Both the position numbers and the translations under genes were made by a program. DNA of 64,000 bases from Actinomadura meyerae (GTDB lineage: Bacteria > Actinomycetota > Actinomycetes > Streptosporangiales > Streptosporangiaceae), in contig NZ_FZOR01000033.1 of NCBI RefSeq assembly GCF_900188445.1, positions 31,221 through 95,220 of the forward strand, written 5' to 3'. Shown here in pieces: positions 15,903 through 25,031 of the stretch (positions are counted from its first letter, which is position 1; each line of letters opens with the position of its first letter). The notes beneath the pieces were generated by a model that was given only the letters and a program-made list of their open reading frames with translations, was not told the DNA's origin and searched no databases.

Positions 15903-17720
15903 GTGTCCATCCAGGTCCCCGGCCTCGACCAGGCCCCAACCGGCCACACCGAACTGATTGAGTGGGTGCGCGGGATCGCCGAGCTGACCAGGCCGGACCG
16001 CGTCGAGTGGTGCGACGGCTCGGAGGAGGAGTGGGAGCGGCTCACCGGCCTCCTCGTCGAACAGGGCACGCTGACCCGCCTCGACCCGGCCAAACGGCCG
16101 AACAGCTTCCACGCCGCGTCCGACCCGACCGACGTCGCCCGCGTCGAGGACCGCACGTTCATCTGCTCCGAGAAGGAGGAGGACGCCGGTCCGACCAACA
16201 ACTGGATCGCGCCCGCCGAGATGAGGGAGACCCTGAACGGGCTCTTCGAGGGCTGCATGAAGGGCCGCACCATGTACGTGGTGCCCTTCTGCATGGGCCC
16301 GCTCGGCGGGAACATCTCCCAGCTCGGCGTCGAGATCACCGACTCCGCCTACGTCGCCGTCTCCATGCGGATCATGACCCGGATGGGCGCGGGCGCGCTG
16401 CGGCTCATCGAGGAGCGCGGCTCGTTCGTCAAGGCCGTCCACTCCGTCGGCGCGCCGCTGGAGCCCGGCCAGGCGGACGCCAAGTGGCCCTGCAACTCCA
16501 CCAAGTACATCACCCACTTCCCCGAGACCCGGGAGATCTGGTCGTACGGGTCCGGCTACGGCGGCAACGCCCTGCTGGGCAAGAAGTGCTACGCGCTCCG
16601 CATCGCCTCCACGATGGCCCGCGACGAGGGCTGGATGGCCGAGCACATGCTCATCCTCAAGCTGACCCCGCCGGCCGGCGAGACCCGCTACGTCGCCGCC
16701 GCGTTCCCGTCGGCGTGCGGCAAGACCAACCTCGCCATGCTGGAGCCGACCATCCCGGGCTGGAAGGTCGAGACCATCGGCGACGACATCGCCTGGATGC
16801 GGTTCGGCGACGACGGCCGGCTCTACGCGATCAACCCGGAGGCCGGGTTCTTCGGCGTCGCGCCCGGCACCGGCGAGAGCACCAACGCCAACGCCGTGAA
16901 GACGCTGTGGGGCAACAGCATCTTCACCAACGTCGCGCTCACCGACGACGGCGACGTGTGGTGGGAGGGCCTCACCGACGAGCCGCCCGCGCACCTCACC
17001 GACTGGAAGGGCAACGACTGGACGCCGGAGTCCGGGACCCCGGCCGCCCACCCGAACGCCCGCTTCACCACCCCGGCCGGGCAGTGCCCGATCATCGCCG
17101 ACGAGTGGGAGGACCCGAAGGGCGTCCCGATCTCGGCGATCCTGTTCGGCGGCCGGCGCGCCTCCGCCGTCCCGCTGGTCACCGAGGCCTTCGACTGGCA
17201 GCAGGGCGTGTTCCTCGGCGCCAACATCGCGTCGGAGAAGACCGCCGCCGCCGAGGGCACCGTCGGCGAGCTGCGCCGCGACCCGTTCGCGATGCTGCCG
17301 TTCTGCGGCTACAACATGGGCGACTACTTCGGCCACTGGCTCGAGATCGGCAAGGCCACCGACCCGGAGAAGCTGCCCCGGATCTACTACGTCAACTGGT
17401 TCCGCAAGAACGCCGACGGCACGTTCATCTGGCCCGGCTTCGGCGAGAACAGCCGCGTGCTGAAGTGGATCGTCGAGCGGCTCAACGGCAAGGCCGACGC
17501 CGCCAAGTCCCCGATCGGCCACCTGCCGACCCGGGACGCGCTCGACACCGACGGCCTCGCCATCGACGACGCCGACCTGGACACGCTCCTGTCGGTCGAC
17601 GCCGAGGTGTGGAAGCAGGAGGCCGCGCTCGTACCGGAGTTCTTCGAGAAGTTCGGCGACCACCTGCCGCAGCCGCTGTGGGACGAGTACCACGACCTGG
17701 TGCGCCGCCTGGAGCAGTGA
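15903..17720 (+). CDS. pckG: Phosphoenolpyruvate carboxykinase (GTP)
   Basis: Converts oxaloacetate and GTP to PEP, CO2 and GDP, the entry step of gluconeogenesis. 605 residues, normal for the GTP-dependent class. The P-loop-like kinase motif is FPSACGKTNLAM with the reactive cysteine, followed by the metal-site region ETIGDDIAWM. CNSTKYITHFP and FGGRRASAVPLV are typical GTP-class segments. GTG start with AAGGAG upstream. A GntR-like palindrome lies in the promoter region, and a 15-base hairpin ends the transcript. Confidence 0.96.
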   Translation: MSIQVPGLDQAPTGHTELIEWVRGIAELTRPDRVEWCDGSEEEWERLTGLLVEQGTLTRLDPAKRPNSFHAASDPTDVARVEDRTFICSEKEEDAGPTNNWIAPAEMRETLNGLFEGCMKGRTMYVVPFCMGPLGGNISQLGVEITDSAYVAVSMRIMTRMGAGALRLIEERGSFVKAVHSVGAPLEPGQADAKWPCNSTKYITHFPETREIWSYGSGYGGNALLGKKCYALRIASTMARDEGWMAEHMLILKLTPPAGETRYVAAAFPSACGKTNLAMLEPTIPGWKVETIGDDIAWMRFGDDGRLYAINPEAGFFGVAPGTGESTNANAVKTLWGNSIFTNVALTDDGDVWWEGLTDEPPAHLTDWKGNDWTPESGTPAAHPNARFTTPAGQCPIIADEWEDPKGVPISAILFGGRRASAVPLVTEAFDWQQGVFLGANIASEKTAAAEGTVGELRRDPFAMLPFCGYNMGDYFGHWLEIGKATDPEKLPRIYYVNWFRKNADGTFIWPGFGENSRVLKWIVERLNGKADAAKSPIGHLPTRDALDTDGLAIDDADLDTLLSVDAEVWKQEAALVPEFFEKFGDHLPQPLWDEYHDLVRRLEQ

Positions 17721-17757
17721 CGCCCGCCCGCCGGACGGCACGCGCGTGACGCACACG

Positions 17758-17811
17758 CTCGACACACGCGCTCGACACACCGGGCTCGACACACGCGCTC
17801 GAAACACCGGG
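17758..17811. repeat. 27-base tandem duplication after pckG
   Basis: Two head-to-tail copies (17758-17784, 17785-17811) differ at one base. Each copy itself contains two related halves starting CTCGACACAC. It lies between the pckG stop and its terminator. Confidence 0.75.
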
Positions 17812-17846
17812 GCCGGTCGCGGACTTTGCGCAGTCCGCGACCGGCC
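17811..17846 (+). terminator. Terminator of pckG
   Basis: A perfect 15-base stem (17811-17825 with 17832-17846) with a TTGCGC loop, 90 bases after the pckG stop. The same stretch holds nothing else before the next gene's leader. Confidence 0.8.
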
Positions 17847-17910
17847 TTGGCGCTTTCCGGACCCGGCGCGGACTAGCACTGAAGGCAGGTCCGACCGGGG
17901 GAGGCGCCGC

Positions 17911-18486
17911 ATGTTCGATCTCATGACCCGCCATTGGTGGGTGCTGGCGGTGCGCGGCGCGTTCGCGATCCTGTTCGGCGTCGTGGCGCTGGCCTGGCCC
18001 GGCATCACCGTCTTCGCGCTGGTGCTGCTCTTCGGCGCCTACGCGCTGGCGGACGGCGTCGTCGCCGTGGCGCAGGCGGCCCGCGGCACCACCGGCGGCC
18101 CGCGGGGCCTGCTGGCGCTGTCCGGGGTCGCGGGGATCGCGCTCGGCGCCGCCGCGCTGATATGGCCGGGCATCACCGCGTTCGTCCTGCTGATGCTGAT
18201 CGCCGCGTGGGCGGTCGCGACCGGCCTGCTGGAGATCATCGTCGCGGTCGCGCTGCGCCGGGAGCTGCGCGGCGAATGGGCGTACGTGCTGACCGGCGCC
18301 GTCTCGCTGCTGTTCGGCATCCTGCTGTTCGCCTGGCCGGTCTCCGGGGCGATCGCCGTGGTCTGGCTGATCGGCCTCCTCGCGATCCTGTTCGGGGCCG
18401 CGCTGCTCGGCGCCGCGTTCCGGCTCCGGCGCCTCGGCCGGGCCGCCGAGCGGTGGAGCGGGGCGCGCGCACCCCATCCGCGCTGA
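17911..18486 (+). CDS. HdeD-family membrane protein
   Basis: 191 residues with six predicted membrane helices arranged as repeated pairs, each with a WPG-type turn (ALAWPGITVFALVLL, LIWPGITAFVLLML, FAWPVSGAIAVV), the hallmark of the HdeD/DUF308 family. HdeD in enterobacteria is linked to acid resistance; in actinobacteria the role is unknown. ATG 17911 has GGGGGAGG 7 bases upstream. The gene's final codons and stop are part of a 26-base tandem repeat. Confidence 0.85.
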   Translation: MFDLMTRHWWVLAVRGAFAILFGVVALAWPGITVFALVLLFGAYALADGVVAVAQAARGTTGGPRGLLALSGVAGIALGAAALIWPGITAFVLLMLIAAWAVATGLLEIIVAVALRRELRGEWAYVLTGAVSLLFGILLFAWPVSGAIAVVWLIGLLAILFGAALLGAAFRLRRLGRAAERWSGARAPHPR

Positions 18487-18546
18487 CCGTCCGCGCCGAC
18501 CATCCGCGCTGACCGTCCGCGCCGACCATCCGCGCTGACCGTCCGC
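18474..18546. repeat. 26-base tandem repeat that includes the stop codon
   Basis: Copies at 18474-18499 and 18500-18525 are identical and a partial copy runs 18526-18546. Each unit starts CCATCCGCGCTGACC, so the last two codons and the TGA of the HdeD-like gene are repeated downstream. Confidence 0.85.
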
Positions 18547-18560
18547 CGCCACCGGCGAAA

Positions 18561-18578
18561 CCTGAACCGCGGTTGAGG
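18561..18578. promoter_or_regulatory. SoxR box with leaderless soxR promoter
   Basis: CCTGAACCGCGGTTGAGG is an 18-base dyad with one mismatched pair and matches the SoxR-box frame CCTCAA-N6-TTGAGG. A -10-like TAGGAT follows at 18584-18589, 7 bases before the ATG at 18597, so the transcript probably starts at the initiator codon. This suggests that SoxR controls its own gene. Confidence 0.65.
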
Positions 18579-18596
18579 TCGCATAGGATGCGGGTC

Positions 18597-19178
18597 ATGA
18601 CGCGGCTGGAGCACCGGGTGCACGAACTGACCGTCGGGCAGCTCGCCGAGCGGAGCGGCGTGGCCGTCTCGGCGCTGCACTTCTACGAGTCCAAGGGCCT
18701 GATCAGCAGCCGCCGGACGGCGGGCAACCAGCGCCGGTTCGGCCGCGACACGCTCCGCCGGGTCTCGTTCATCAAGGTGGCGCAGCGCGTCGGGATCCCG
18801 CTCGCCGAGATCCGCGAGGCGCTCGCCACCCTGCCCGAGGAGCGCACCCCGACCGTCGCCGACTGGGCGCGGCTGTCCGAGCGGTGGCGCGGCGAGCTCG
18901 ACGCCCGCATCCGGCAGCTCGAGCGGCTCCGCGACGACCTCACCGACTGCATCGGCTGCGGCTGCCTGTCGCTGAAGAAGTGCGCCCTCGCCAACCCCTA
19001 CGACCGGCTCGGCGACGAGGGGCCGGGGCCGCGCAGGCTCCTCACCGGGCGCCCCGCCCCCGCCCCCTCCGCACCTGCACCCGCAGGCGAGGACGAGGCG
19101 GGGTGCGCGCCGGACGGGCCGCTCCCGGACTGCGCGGAACCCTCCTGTGCCCCGGGGAGCGGCCCGGCGACCGGCTAG
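18597..19178 (+). CDS. soxR: Redox-sensing MerR-family regulator SoxR
   Basis: An N-terminal winged HTH (residues 10-55, LTVGQLAERSGVAVSALHFYES) is followed by a dimerisation helix and the iron-sulfur motif CIGCGCLSLKKC (Cys 118, 121, 123, 129), which in SoxR holds a [2Fe-2S] cluster sensing redox-active compounds. A 60-residue Pro/Ala/Cys-containing tail follows, longer than in enterobacterial SoxR. ATG 18597 is chosen because a -10 element lies 7 bases upstream and a SoxR box overlaps the promoter. In actinomycetes SoxR regulons usually include oxidoreductases and antibiotic exporters; none is adjacent here. Confidence 0.9.
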   Translation: MTRLEHRVHELTVGQLAERSGVAVSALHFYESKGLISSRRTAGNQRRFGRDTLRRVSFIKVAQRVGIPLAEIREALATLPEERTPTVADWARLSERWRGELDARIRQLERLRDDLTDCIGCGCLSLKKCALANPYDRLGDEGPGPRRLLTGRPAPAPSAPAPAGEDEAGCAPDGPLPDCAEPSCAPGSGPATG

Positions 19179-21571
19179 CGGAGGCGCTGCGCGCGGACGT
19201 GCGGGTCGAAGCGGCGCGGTGTCGGCTCGCGCCCGGCCGGCTGGGGCGGCGCGGGGGGCGCCGGGATCGGCTCGATCGGCAGCTCCACCGACTCGTCTCC
19301 CAGCGTGAACCGCTCGCCGTGGTGCCACATCGGCAGGCCGGGGCCGTCCAGCAGCTCGTACCGGGCCGCCTCCGCGGCCACCCCCACCTTGATCAGGTTG
19401 CCCCGGTAGCGCATCCGGAACGTCACCCGGCTGATCCCGCCCGGCAGCCGCGGCGCGAACTTCAGCTCGCCCTTGCCGGCCCGCATCCCGCCGAACCCGG
19501 CCACGATCCCGCTCCACGCCCCCGCCATCGACGCGATGTGCAGCCCGTCGCGGGTGTTGCGGTTCAGGTCGTGCAGGTCCATCAGTGCGGTCTCGCCGAG
19601 GTAGTCGTGCGCGAGCTCCAGTTGCCCGACCTCCGCCGCGACCACCGCCTGCGTCTGCGCCGACAGCGAGGAGTCGCGGACGGTGAGCCCCTCGTAGTAG
19701 GCGAAGTCGCGCTCCTTCTGCTCGTCGGTGAACGCCTCCCCGCACAGGTGCAGGGCGAGCACGAGGTCGGCCTGCTTGACGACCTGCTTGCGGTACAGGT
19801 CGAAGTACGGGTAGTTCAGCAGCAGCGGGTAGTGGTCGGGCTTGGTGGACGCGAAGTCCCACCGGGCGTGGTTGGTGAAGCTCTCGCTCTGCGGGTGGAC
19901 GCCGAGCCGCTCGTCGTAGGGGATCAGCATGGCCGCCGCCGCGTCCCGCCACGACGCGGCCTCCTCGGCGTTCACCCCGAGCCGGTCGGCCACGTCCGGA
20001 TGGCGCATCGCCATCTCGGCGGCCTCCTGCAGGTTCCGGCGCGCCATCAGGTTGGTGTAGACGTTGTTGTCGACGACCGCGCTGTACTCGTCCGGGCCGG
20101 TGACGCCGTCGATGCGGAACACCCCGCCGACGTCGTGGTGGCCGAGGCTGCGCCACAGCCGCGCCGTCTGCACCAGGATGTCGAGGCCGATCTCCCGCTC
20201 GAACTGCTCGTCCTGCGTCGCGTCGACGTACCGGACGATGGCGTCGGCGATGTCGGCGTTGATGTGGAACGCCGCCGTCCCGGCGGGCCAGTAGCCCGAG
20301 CACTCCTGGCCGCGGATCGTCCGCCACGGGAACGTCGCGCCCTCCAGGCCGAGCTGCCGGGCGCGCTCGCAGGCCAGCGGCAGCGTCATGTGCCGCCAGG
20401 CGAGCGCGTCGGCCGCCGCGCTGGGGGACGTGTAGGTCAGGACGGGCAGCACGAACGTCTCGGTGTCCCAGAACGCGTGCCCGTCGTAGCCGGGCCCCGT
20501 CAGCCCCTTGGCCGGGATCATGCGGCGCTCGGCGCGCGCGCCCGCCTGCAGGATGTGGAACAGGCCGAACCGGACCGCCTGCTGGATCTCCGCGTCGCCC
20601 TCGATCTCGACGTCCGCGCCCTCCCAGAACTCCTCCAGATAGGCGCGCTGCTCGTCGAGCAGCCCCTCCCAGCCGGTCTGCCGCGCGCCCGCCAGCGCCC
20701 CGACCACCTGGTCGTGCAGCGCGGGCCGGGACCGGCGGCTCGACCAGCCGTAGGCGATGTACTTGACGATGCGCAGCTTCTGCCCGGGCTCCAGCCGCGT
20801 CGCGACCGTCAGCCGGCCCACGTCGGGGGCGCTCTCGGTCTCCACCCGCATCGACTCCGGGCCCTCGATGTCGTGCGACATGCCGGCGCCCATCCGCAGC
20901 CCGCTGCGCCGCGTCCGGTGCAGCAGCAGCACCTTCGTGCCGTTGGCGAAGTGCTCCTCGCTGACGAGGGGGCTCTCCAGGATCGCCGAGGAGCGCGGGT
21001 CCTTGCCGCCGCCGGGCAGCGCCTCGTTGGCCACCAGCTCCGACTGGGCGACCACCCGCACCGAGCCGTCCACCGGCTCGACCTCGTAGCAGATCGCCGC
21101 GATCGCCCGCTGCGTCAGCGACACCAGCCGCTGCGAGGTGACCCTGACCGTCTTGTCGGCGGGGGACGTCCACTCCAGCTGCCGGGTCAGGGTGCCCTCG
21201 CGCATGTCGAGCACCCGCTCGTGGTGGTGGAGGCGGCCGTAGCGCACGTCGAGCGGCTCGTCGTCCACCAGCAGCCGGATGATCTTGCCGTTGGTGACGT
21301 TGATGACCGTCTGCCCCGACTCCGGATACCCGTAGGCGGTCTCGGCGTGCGGCAGCGGCCGCTGCTCGTAGAACGAGTTCAGGTACGTGCCCGGCAGGCC
21401 GTGCGGCTCGCCCTCGTCGAGGTTGGCGCGCATGCCGAGATGCCCGTTGGACAGCGCGAACACCGACTCGCCCTGGGCCAGCCGGTCCAGCCGGAGCTCG
21501 GGTTCGCGGACGCACCACGGCTCCACCGTGAACACCGGCCGGTCGGCGGCGCTCTGCCCCTCCCGCTCCAT
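19175..21571 (-). CDS. Glycoside hydrolase family 65 phosphorylase
   Basis: 798 residues. GH65 enzymes phosphorolyse alpha-glucosides such as maltose, trehalose or kojibiose to beta-glucose 1-phosphate. An N-terminal beta-sandwich (residues 10-280) leads into the (alpha/alpha)6 barrel. The expected general acid is the Glu in VTGPDEYSAVVDNN; the FWDTETFVLPVL segment is also typical. The upstream gene encodes a beta-phosphoglucomutase, which would turn the product into glucose 6-phosphate, so phosphorylase rather than hydrolase activity is likely. The ATG overlaps the mutase stop by one base (TGATG). The pair resembles Rv3401/Rv3400 of Mycobacterium tuberculosis. Exact sugar unknown. Confidence 0.9.
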   Translation of the reverse strand: MEREGQSAADRPVFTVEPWCVREPELRLDRLAQGESVFALSNGHLGMRANLDEGEPHGLPGTYLNSFYEQRPLPHAETAYGYPESGQTVINVTNGKIIRLLVDDEPLDVRYGRLHHHERVLDMREGTLTRQLEWTSPADKTVRVTSQRLVSLTQRAIAAICYEVEPVDGSVRVVAQSELVANEALPGGGKDPRSSAILESPLVSEEHFANGTKVLLLHRTRRSGLRMGAGMSHDIEGPESMRVETESAPDVGRLTVATRLEPGQKLRIVKYIAYGWSSRRSRPALHDQVVGALAGARQTGWEGLLDEQRAYLEEFWEGADVEIEGDAEIQQAVRFGLFHILQAGARAERRMIPAKGLTGPGYDGHAFWDTETFVLPVLTYTSPSAAADALAWRHMTLPLACERARQLGLEGATFPWRTIRGQECSGYWPAGTAAFHINADIADAIVRYVDATQDEQFEREIGLDILVQTARLWRSLGHHDVGGVFRIDGVTGPDEYSAVVDNNVYTNLMARRNLQEAAEMAMRHPDVADRLGVNAEEAASWRDAAAAMLIPYDERLGVHPQSESFTNHARWDFASTKPDHYPLLLNYPYFDLYRKQVVKQADLVLALHLCGEAFTDEQKERDFAYYEGLTVRDSSLSAQTQAVVAAEVGQLELAHDYLGETALMDLHDLNRNTRDGLHIASMAGAWSGIVAGFGGMRAGKGELKFAPRLPGGISRVTFRMRYRGNLIKVGVAAEAARYELLDGPGLPMWHHGERFTLGDESVELPIEPIPAPPAPPQPAGREPTPRRFDPHVRAQRLR

Positions 21572-22320
21572 CACACGTCCTCCAGCAGTTCGGAGAGGTC
21601 GTCCACGACCACGTCGGCGCCGTGCTCGGCCAGCGCCTTCGCGTGCGCCTCGCTCACCCGGTTGACCCCCACGACGTAGGCGAACCCGCCCGCCCGGCCC
21701 GCCTGGACGCCCGCGAGCGCGTCCTCGAACACCACCGCACGCGACGCCGGGACGCCCAGCTCCTTCGCGCCCAGGAGGAACATGTCCGGGGCGGGCTTGC
21801 CGGGCAGGTGCCGCTCGGCGGCGATGACGCCGTCCACGCGCGCGTCGAACAGGTCGGTGATGCCGACCGTCGCCAGCACCTGGACGGTGTTCGCGCTCGA
21901 CGAGACCACGGCCGTCCGCAGCCCCGCCTCGCGGGCCGCGCGGACGTAGTCGATCGACCCGTCGAACGTCTCGACGCCCTTCTCCTCGATGATCTTCAGC
22001 ACCAGCGCGTTCTTGCGGTTGCCGAGGCCGCGGACCGTCTCCTTCTCCGGCGGGTCGCCGGGATCGCCCTCGGGGAGGACGATGCCCCGCGACTCCAGGA
22101 ACGAGCGCGTCCCGTCCTCGCGCTTCTTGCCGTCGACGTACCGGCCGTAGTCGTGCACCGGGTCGAACTCGATGAACGCCTCGCCGGTCCGTTCGGAACG
22201 TTCCCGCAGGTACCCGTCGAACATCTCCTTCCACGCCGCGGCGTGGACGGACGCCGTCCGGGTCAGCACCCCGTCGAGATCGAAGAGACACGCCGTCGCG
22301 TCGTCCGGCAGCCCCAGCAT
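21571..22320 (-). CDS. pgmB: Beta-phosphoglucomutase (HAD superfamily)
   Basis: Interconverts beta-glucose 1-phosphate and glucose 6-phosphate. HAD motif I is LFDLDGVLT with the two aspartates, motif II is the Ser of AVVSSSANT, motif III the Lys of PGKPAPDMF and motif IV VVFEDALAGVQAG. The alpha-helical cap lies between residues about 20 and 110. Start ATG 22320 has AGGGGG 5-6 bases upstream. First gene of a two-gene operon with the GH65 phosphorylase, transcribed divergently from gnd. Confidence 0.9.
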   Translation of the reverse strand: MLGLPDDATACLFDLDGVLTRTASVHAAAWKEMFDGYLRERSERTGEAFIEFDPVHDYGRYVDGKKREDGTRSFLESRGIVLPEGDPGDPPEKETVRGLGNRKNALVLKIIEEKGVETFDGSIDYVRAAREAGLRTAVVSSSANTVQVLATVGITDLFDARVDGVIAAERHLPGKPAPDMFLLGAKELGVPASRAVVFEDALAGVQAGRAGGFAYVVGVNRVSEAHAKALAEHGADVVVDDLSELLEDV

Positions 22321-22479
22321 CCGCACCCCCTGACACCATCGAAGTGAAGTAGACGATGATCTGTACCGCGCGACCCGTTCCCGCGCCGAGCCCGGACAAC
22401 CGGCCCGGCACTCGAACAGAGGGATCACGCCCCGCGTACAACCCCTCGGTCAGGGTCGCACACGAGGAGGAGTGAGCCA

Positions 22480-23904
22480 ATGCAGAAGGCGCGAATCGGG
22501 GTCACCGGCCTGGCGGTGATGGGCCGGAACCTGGCCCGCAACCTCGCCCGGCACGGGCACGCCGTCGCCGTCCACAACCGCACGCAGAGCCGGACGAAGG
22601 CGCTGGTCGAGCAGTTCGGCGACGAGGGGACGTTCCTGCCCGCCGACACGCCGGAGCAGTTCGTCGCGTCGCTGGAGCGGCCCCGGCGGCTGGTGGTCAT
22701 GGTGAAGGCGGGCGCCCCGACCGACGCGGTCATCGAGGAGTTCGCGCCGCTGCTGGAGCCCGGCGACATGATCGTGGACGGCGGCAACGCCAACTTCCTC
22801 GACACGCGCCGCCGCGAGGCCGCGCTCCGCGAGCGCGGCCTGCACTTCGTCGGCACCGGCATCTCCGGCGGCGAGGAGGGCGCGCTGCACGGCCCGAGCA
22901 TCATGCCGGGCGGCTCCGCCGAGTCCTACGCCGCCCTCGGCCCGCTGCTGGAGGACATCTCCGCCAAGGTGGACGGCACGCCCTGCTGCACCCACGTCGG
23001 CCCCGACGGCGCCGGGCACTTCGTGAAGATGGTGCACAACGGCATCGAGTACGCCGACATGCAGCTGATCGCCGAGTCCTACGACCTGCTCCGGCACGCC
23101 GCCGGGCTGGCGCCCGCCGAGATCGCCGAGGTCTTCCGCACCTGGAACGCCGGCCGCCTCGACTCCTACCTCATCGAGATCACCGCCGAGGTCCTCGCGC
23201 ACACCGACGCGGCGACCGGCCGCCCGTTCGTCGACGTCGTGCTGGACCAGGCCGAGCAGAAGGGCACCGGGCGCTGGACGGTGCAGACCGCGCTCGACCT
23301 CGGCGTCCCGGTCGGCGGCATCGCCGAGGCCGTGTTCGCCCGCTCCGTCTCCGGCCACGCCGCCCTCCGCGAGGCCGCCCGGGGCCTGCCGGGCCCGTCC
23401 CGCACCGGCGCCGCGGGCGCCGGCTTCGCCGACGCCGTCGAGAGGGCGCTCTACGCGTCCAAGATCGTCGCGTACGCGCAGGGCTTCCACGAGATCCAGG
23501 CGGGCAGCGCCGAGTACGGCTGGGACATCGACCTCGCCGCGATGGCCACCATCTGGCGCGGCGGCTGCATCATCCGGGCCGAGTTCCTGGACCGTATCCG
23601 CGCCGCCTACGAGGCCGACCCGCACACGCCGACGCTGCTGACCGACGACCACTTCGCCGCGGCCGCCGGGGACGCGCAGGACGCGTGGCGCGACGTCGTC
23701 GCCACCGCCGCCCGCCTCGGCATCCCCGCGCCGGGCTTCTCCACCGCGCTGGCCTACTACGACTCCCTGCGCGCCGACCGCCTGCCGGCCGCGCTCACCC
23801 AGGGCCAGCGCGACTTCTTCGGCGCGCACACCTACCGCCGCGTCGACCGCGAGGGCTCCTTCCACACCCTCTGGGGCGGCGACCGCACCGAAGTCACCTC
23901 CTGA
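22480..23904 (+). CDS. gnd: 6-Phosphogluconate dehydrogenase, decarboxylating
   Basis: Oxidises 6-phosphogluconate to ribulose 5-phosphate with NADP+, the second oxidative step of the pentose phosphate pathway. Rossmann motif GVTGLAVMGRNLA, with HNRTQSRT after the second strand as expected for NADP preference. The substrate-site segment is GTGISGGEEGALHGPSIMPGG, and KMVHNGIEYADMQ carries the catalytic Lys. 474 residues, the long dimeric class. ATG start with AGGAGGAG upstream. Divergent from the GH65/mutase operon across a 160-base region. Confidence 0.96.
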   Translation: MQKARIGVTGLAVMGRNLARNLARHGHAVAVHNRTQSRTKALVEQFGDEGTFLPADTPEQFVASLERPRRLVVMVKAGAPTDAVIEEFAPLLEPGDMIVDGGNANFLDTRRREAALRERGLHFVGTGISGGEEGALHGPSIMPGGSAESYAALGPLLEDISAKVDGTPCCTHVGPDGAGHFVKMVHNGIEYADMQLIAESYDLLRHAAGLAPAEIAEVFRTWNAGRLDSYLIEITAEVLAHTDAATGRPFVDVVLDQAEQKGTGRWTVQTALDLGVPVGGIAEAVFARSVSGHAALREAARGLPGPSRTGAAGAGFADAVERALYASKIVAYAQGFHEIQAGSAEYGWDIDLAAMATIWRGGCIIRAEFLDRIRAAYEADPHTPTLLTDDHFAAAAGDAQDAWRDVVATAARLGIPAPGFSTALAYYDSLRADRLPAALTQGQRDFFGAHTYRRVDREGSFHTLWGGDRTEVTS

Positions 23905-23920
23905 CGCCCCGAAGCCGGCG

Positions 23921-23966
23921 CCCGAACCGGCACCGCCCGAACCGGCACCGCCCGAACCCGACACCG
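23921..23966. repeat. 15-base tandem repeat after gnd
   Basis: CCCGAACCGGCACCG occurs at 23921-23935 and 23936-23950, with a diverged third copy at 23951-23966, beginning 17 bases past the gnd stop. Confidence 0.75.
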
Positions 23967-24011
23967 CCCGACGCCGGGCCCCGCGGTCTCCCCGCGCGGC
24001 CCGGCCGCGGC

Positions 24012-24197
24012 TCACGCCTCGCCGGGCTCGTCGGGCTCCTTCTCCACCCCGGCGATGGGGTTCGCGTCGCGGACGCCGCCGGCGGCGTCCGACTCGTAGC
24101 CCTCGTCGGCGCTCTCGGTCCCCGGCACGACCCGCTCGTGGGCCTGGTCCTCCAGACCGGAGCTGGCCCCCGGCTCGTCCGGCTCGTCCTTCTTCAT
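24012..24197 (-). CDS. Small acidic disordered protein
   Basis: 61 residues, about a quarter Asp/Glu, with a duplicated KDEPDEPG/KEPDEPG motif at the two ends and no hydrophobic core. ATG 24197 has AAGGGAG 6 bases upstream. An in-frame ATG at 24242 adds 15 residues but lacks a ribosome site. It is likely intrinsically disordered; function unknown. Convergent with gnd. Confidence 0.55.
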   Translation of the reverse strand: MKKDEPDEPGASSGLEDQAHERVVPGTESADEGYESDAAGGVRDANPIAGVEKEPDEPGEA

Positions 24198-24250
24198 CGC
24201 TCGGCTCCCTTCCGTTCCCGTCCACCCCTTGTTGCCGGACATCTCCGCCC

Positions 24251-24302
24251 TAACCCGGTCCGCCCCATCCCGGTCCGCCCATCCCGGTCCGCCCTAACCC
24301 GG
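24251..24302. repeat. 14-base tandem repeat, non-coding
   Basis: About three copies of ATCCCGGTCCGCCC and variants (one beginning TAACCCGG) fill most of the gap between the small acidic gene and the HD-domain gene. Confidence 0.65.
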
Positions 24303-24383
24303 CCGTCACGGGTTCCTTGCGGATCCGGGCGGCCCGCCGCCCGTCCGGGCGTTACGCGAGCAGCCGGACCGTAGGCTTGGCGG

Positions 24384-24980
24384 ATGCGGGTTCCGGGGGA
24401 CGAGGAGATCAGGGCGCTGCACGAGCGGCACGCTCCGGGGCGGGAGGCGTTCGAGCTCGTCTGGACGCACTGCGTGATCGTGTCCGAGATCGCCGAGCGG
24501 ATCATGGCCGACGGCCGGTTCGGCGTCGACGCGGACCTGGTGCGCGCCGGGTGCCTGCTGCACGACATCGGGGTGTACCGGCTCTACGACGCGGCGGGCG
24601 AGATCGACTTCAAGGGGTACGTCCGGCACGGGGTGCTCGGGTACGAACTGCTGCGGGACGAGGGCCTCCCCGAGGTGCTCCGCCGGTTCTGCTCCTGCCA
24701 CACCGGCATGGGCCTGACCCGCGACGACATCGAGCGGCAGGGCCTTCCGCTGCCCGCGGGCGACTACGTCCCGGAGACCCGGGAGGAGCGGCTCGTCATG
24801 TACGCCGACAAGTTCCACAGCAAGACCAATCCGCCGGTCTTCGTGTCCGCCGACACCTACGCCGTGCACGTGCGGCGGTTCGGCGAGGGCAAGGCGGAGC
24901 TGTTCCAGGAGATGCGCGAGCTGTACGGCGAGCCCGATCTCAAGCCCCTGGCCGCCGAATACGGCCACGCGCTGGTGTGA
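24384..24980 (+). CDS. HD-domain phosphohydrolase-like protein
   Basis: 198 residues. The HD signature is intact: His in WTHCVIVSE, the HD pair in CLLHDIGVYRLYD, and a downstream His in CSCHTGMG; a late Asp is in MYADKFHSKT. Such small HD proteins hydrolyse phosphate esters or nucleotides, often with unknown substrate. The spacing HD-x-IG places it in the HDIG group. It precedes the helicase gene by about 50 bases on the same strand. Confidence 0.82.
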   Translation: MRVPGDEEIRALHERHAPGREAFELVWTHCVIVSEIAERIMADGRFGVDADLVRAGCLLHDIGVYRLYDAAGEIDFKGYVRHGVLGYELLRDEGLPEVLRRFCSCHTGMGLTRDDIERQGLPLPAGDYVPETREERLVMYADKFHSKTNPPVFVSADTYAVHVRRFGEGKAELFQEMRELYGEPDLKPLAAEYGHALV

Positions 24981-25031
24981 GCGCGGCCGTCCCCGGCACG
25001 GGCAGTGGGTGATCGGGGGCAGGATGGAGGG

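Noticed and set aside
17758..18546. Possible CRISPR array
   Set aside because: The repeats are directly tandem without unique spacers and there are no cas genes.
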